DNA of 8,123 nt, taken from an uncultured Bacilli bacterium (GTDB taxonomy: Bacteria; Bacillota_I; Bacilli_A; RF39; UBA660). Shown one piece after another: positions 6,199-8,123 of this stretch. The stretch is from contig CALVLG010000044.1 of NCBI GenBank assembly GCA_944336815.1, positions 1 through 8,123 on the forward strand, given 5' to 3'. The notes beneath the pieces are model-generated. The model was not told where the DNA came from. It searched no databases and saw nothing but the letters and a program-made list of their open reading frames with translations. The first letter of the stretch is position 1. Every line of letters begins with the position of its first letter. Position numbers and translations under genes: made by a program.

Positions 6199-7322
6199 TT
6201 TTTTTTAATTGTGCTTTGTAAAGAAAGATGGGATATTTTTTCAAAAATGGTTGGCATTTTAAAAATTCTTTTTAGAAGAAGCATTAAGTAAATCATAAGG
6301 GTTAAAGCAAGAATAATGATTTCGTAGTATTCATAAAATGGTTTAGAAATGATGTTTCTTGTATATAAAATATAGCCAAGGAAAGAACTAAATAAAGGAA
6401 TTAAGCCATAAAAGAAAAGTTGCCAAAAATAATAGCTAAAAAGACGATACCAAGTTATTTTTTTAGAAGATGTAAATTCTAGATGAAAAAACTGCATTCC
6501 TAAGGTTTTGCCTTTTAATAAAGTTGGCAAAATAACAAAATAAAAAATACTCCAAATGCAAATGAGGCCTAAATAAAGCCATTTAGAAATAGTTAGGTAT
6601 TGATGGCCAAGATACAATAAGCAAACAATGACAAGCCCAAATAAAAATAAATCAACGACAAAAGTACAGATTCTTTTTAATACACTTACTTTTTCACCAT
6701 CTATTTTTGATTCTTCATCTATTTCGTGGCGATTAGGAAGAATTTTTAGCGGAATAAAAGCTAAGACATACCCAAAAACGCCACCTAATGTATTTAATAT
6801 TAAATCATCAATATCAAATACTCGGTAACCCCTTGGATAGATAAAATATAAGCCACTTAACTGTGTCAATTCAAAAAATAAAGTTAAGCAAAAACTATAA
6901 AAAAGGGTTTTTTTGAAACTAAATTCAAAATAGTAATGTAAATACATCCCAAATGGAACGGTTAAGAAGATGTTAAAAATAGATTCATAGACAACGGGGT
7001 TTTTTAAAGTTGGAAAATAGGTGGCAAAATCACTAACTGAAAATGATGAAAGCGATAAAATCTCGCTGATGAATTGAAATGGAATTAAGTTATAGCTTGG
7101 TGTCGTCATTTGCGAAACGCTTTCAATACTTGGTAAAGGTAATATGACTAAAAAATAAGCTGATAGTAAATATAGTAAAAAAGAATAAATGACTAAGGAA
7201 CGATAGGAATTAACTGAGCCATATTTATGGTATTGATATAAAATGTATGGGATGGTAAATATTAAGGCTACTAAAGGAAATAAAATAATAGCCATTTTGA
7301 TTGCATAAGAAAAAGTTGTCAA
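6195..7322 (-). CDS. VanZ-RDD fusion membrane protein
   Basis: This polytopic membrane protein has 375 residues from the TTG start. The first half matches the VanZ family: NLIPFQ (79-84), NIFLTVPFGMYL (117-128), ELTQ (151-154) and FDIDDLILNTLGGVFGY (169-185) within about five hydrophobic segments. The second half looks like an RDD domain, with RICTFVVD (Arg217, Asp224) opening a membrane helix, KGKTLGMQ (270-277) and further helices to about residue 350. VanZ was named for raising teicoplanin resistance in Tn1546, but most chromosomal VanZ-like proteins have no assigned role, and RDD domains are mostly of unknown function, some linked to transport. Start choice: the GTG at 7331 gives a frame three codons longer but has no binding site, because AAGGTGA overlaps it. 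The TTG at 7322 has that sequence at ideal distance. The stop shares CTAG with the helicase stop. No resistance role can be claimed from sequence. Confidence 0.85.
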   Translation of the reverse strand: MTTFSYAIKMAIILFPLVALIFTIPYILYQYHKYGSVNSYRSLVIYSFLLYLLSAYFLVILPLPSIESVSQMTTPSYNLIPFQFISEILSLSSFSVSDFATYFPTLKNPVVYESIFNIFLTVPFGMYLHYYFEFSFKKTLFYSFCLTLFFELTQLSGLYFIYPRGYRVFDIDDLILNTLGGVFGYVLAFIPLKILPNRHEIDEESKIDGEKVSVLKRICTFVVDLFLFGLVIVCLLYLGHQYLTISKWLYLGLICIWSIFYFVILPTLLKGKTLGMQFFHLEFTSSKKITWYRLFSYYFWQLFFYGLIPLFSSFLGYILYTRNIISKPFYEYYEIIILALTLMIYLMLLLKRIFKMPTIFEKISHLSLQSTIKKN

Positions 7323-7335
7323 TTGATTCACCTTC
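7320..7335 (-). promoter_or_regulatory. Ribosome binding site selecting a TTG start for VanZ-RDD
   Basis: The minus strand reads GAAGGTGAATCAATTG. The GG of AAGGTGA lies 8 nt before TTG (7322-7320). The in-frame GTG (7331-7329) is part of the binding site itself and has only an A-run upstream. The racemase gene uses the same AAGGTGA at nearly the same distance. Confidence 0.7.
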
Positions 7336-7367
7336 TTTTTTTATTAGTTTATCATAATTTAGACAAG

Positions 7368-7393
7368 AAAAAAACTTCCACCGAAGTGAAAGT
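7368..7393 (-). terminator. UUCG-tetraloop terminator after the zinc-ribbon gene
   Basis: On the minus strand ACTTTCAC and GTGGAAGT form an 8-bp stem (one G-U pair) closed by a C(UUCG)G tetraloop and followed directly by a T-run. It begins 4 nt after the TAA of the zinc-ribbon gene. This is a textbook intrinsic terminator and separates that gene from VanZ-RDD. I see no clear promoter for VanZ-RDD in the roughly 45 bp that follow (TTGTCT at 7366-7361 has no good -10 at proper spacing), so VanZ-RDD may depend partly on read-through. Confidence 0.9.
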
Positions 7394-7397
7394 CTTC

Positions 7398-8093
7398 TTA
7401 CATAAATATTTTTGGTAAAATATAGCAAACGATAAATAAGGTAATAGCATAAGAAGCTGTGAAAACATACATCATTTTGTTTTTATCAATACCTACTAAA
7501 TTAGTGAATCCATGATAAGTATTTAATAAGTACATTACACCGCCGATAGCTAAAAGAATGATTGAAATTACTGGTTTAATGAAAATAAAGATTAAAGCCA
7601 CTAAAATCGTAACAGTTGTTAATAAAGCATTTACACCAACAAGTCCTACAATTTCTTTAAAATCAGCTTCATCTTTTAATACTGGTCCGCAGAAAAGATA
7701 TAATAGACCAGCTAAAGCAAAGAAGAAGACAATCATAAATAAGAATGGCCAGAAGAAAACGCTTGCTGGAACACTAGCAGCTCGACCAATTCCTAAAAGG
7801 GAACTTGAAAATAAGCCAATGCTTTCTTTAGCAAATAGATATACATATAGACCGAAAACTAATGAATTAACAGCTATCATAATCATCGCTAAAATAATTT
7901 TAGAACTATTAGCATATTTTTTCATTGTTTCAACTGGTTTGGCAAAAATGCCTTTAAATGCTTCTAAAAAGTCATTTAACATATCACCAGCATTGCTTTC
8001 AACTTCTTCTACTTTTTTTGATTGTTTTTTCATGCAATCGCATGGTCTACCATCTACTAATTTTTTACCACAATTTGTACAAAATTTTGCCAT
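7398..8093 (-). CDS. Zinc-ribbon multi-pass membrane protein, Yip1-like layout
   Basis: This 231-residue protein begins MAKFCTNCGKKL and then has CDC, giving Cys5, Cys8, Cys18 and Cys20 (CxxC-x9-CxC), a small zinc ribbon at the cytoplasmic N terminus. A charged linker (21-60) with KKVEEVE leads to about five hydrophobic segments, near 65-87, 110-135, 148-168, 170-192 and 207-228. An N-terminal ribbon followed by a bundle of helices resembles the zinc-ribbon/Yip1-type membrane proteins common in low-GC Gram-positives, whose function is mostly unknown. No catalytic motif is visible. The start is supported by GAGGAG (8107-8102), 8 nt before the ATG. The promoter is beyond the right edge. It ends at a strong terminator and is probably monocistronic. 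Membership in Yip1 proper is a guess from layout. Confidence 0.85.
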   Translation of the reverse strand: MAKFCTNCGKKLVDGRPCDCMKKQSKKVEEVESNAGDMLNDFLEAFKGIFAKPVETMKKYANSSKIILAMIMIAVNSLVFGLYVYLFAKESIGLFSSSLLGIGRAASVPASVFFWPFLFMIVFFFALAGLLYLFCGPVLKDEADFKEIVGLVGVNALLTTVTILVALIFIFIKPVISIILLAIGGVMYLLNTYHGFTNLVGIDKNKMMYVFTASYAITLFIVCYILPKIFM

Positions 8094-8123
8094 AATACAC
8101 TCTCCTCACTTTTTTATTATTAT

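Noticed and set aside
6180..6210. Intrinsic terminator after the helicase, because of the eight-T run at 6199-6206
   Set aside because: No stable G-C stem precedes it. Only three- to four-base complementarity is found, and the region is coding on both strands.
6628..6828. Plus-strand open frame of 66 codons
   Set aside because: It is antisense to the well-supported VanZ-RDD gene, and its composition is what reverse reading of membrane helices gives.
6195..7322. Glycopeptide-resistance locus (VanZ plus a VanT-like racemase)
   Set aside because: There is no VanH/VanA-type ligase, no VanX or VanS/R, and the racemase lacks the VanT membrane domain. VanZ-like proteins are widespread in non-resistant bacteria.
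7323..7331. GTG at 7331 as start of the VanZ-RDD protein
   Set aside because: It overlaps the AAGGTGA binding site and has no binding site of its own. The TTG three codons later is properly spaced. The difference is only three residues, so it is not certain.
7225..7428. Minus-strand open frame of 67 codons across the VanZ-RDD start
   Set aside because: It overlaps the terminator hairpin and the ends of two better genes in another frame and has no binding site.
1..8123. Mobile elements, CRISPR arrays or phage genes
   Set aside because: No transposase, integrase, regularly spaced repeats or terminal inverted repeats were seen. The tRNA cluster could be an integration site, but nothing next to it looks integrated.

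Overview
The window is strongly AT-rich, with many A/T homopolymers and good AAGG(T)GA or GGAGG ribosome binding sites. This points to a low-GC Gram-positive bacterium (Bacillota, or walled relatives of the Mollicutes). All tryptophans in the long reading frames are TGG and no frame is interrupted by TGA, so the standard bacterial code fits and the Mycoplasma/Spiroplasma code does not. None of the six genes ends in TGA (four TAA, two TAG). I cannot name the genus from this sequence.

Layout, left to right. (1) Positions 1-300, minus strand: a tRNA operon transcribed Val-Thr-Tyr from a near-consensus promoter. The Tyr gene runs off the left edge. (2) Positions 335-4640, minus strand: a compact three-gene operon with an extended -10 promoter, an Alr-fold PLP amino-acid racemase, an ATP-grasp ligase resembling D-aspartate ligases, an AsnB-type glutamine-dependent amidotransferase, and a long terminator hairpin. 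The gaps of 12 and 2 nt imply translational coupling. (3) Positions 4677-6198, plus strand: a compact SF1A (UvrD/helicase IV-like) helicase, divergent from the operon. Its consensus promoter lies so close to the ATG that the mRNA should be leaderless. (4) Positions 6195-7322, minus strand: a VanZ-RDD fusion membrane protein, convergent with the helicase and sharing a CTAG that supplies both stop codons. (5) Positions 7368-8123, minus strand: a zinc-ribbon multi-pass membrane protein, followed by a UUCG-tetraloop terminator.

The main candidate system is the three-gene operon. A racemase, a ligase resembling the D-Asp ligase of Enterococcus/Lactococcus and a side-chain amidotransferase together look like a self-contained pathway that makes a D-amino acid, attaches it to a peptidoglycan precursor and amidates a carboxylate. 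The racemase has Asn where alanine racemases have their C-terminal active-site Tyr, a change known from VanT serine racemases, so its substrate may not be alanine. The pathway is an inference from family membership and gene order. The real substrates cannot be read from the sequence.
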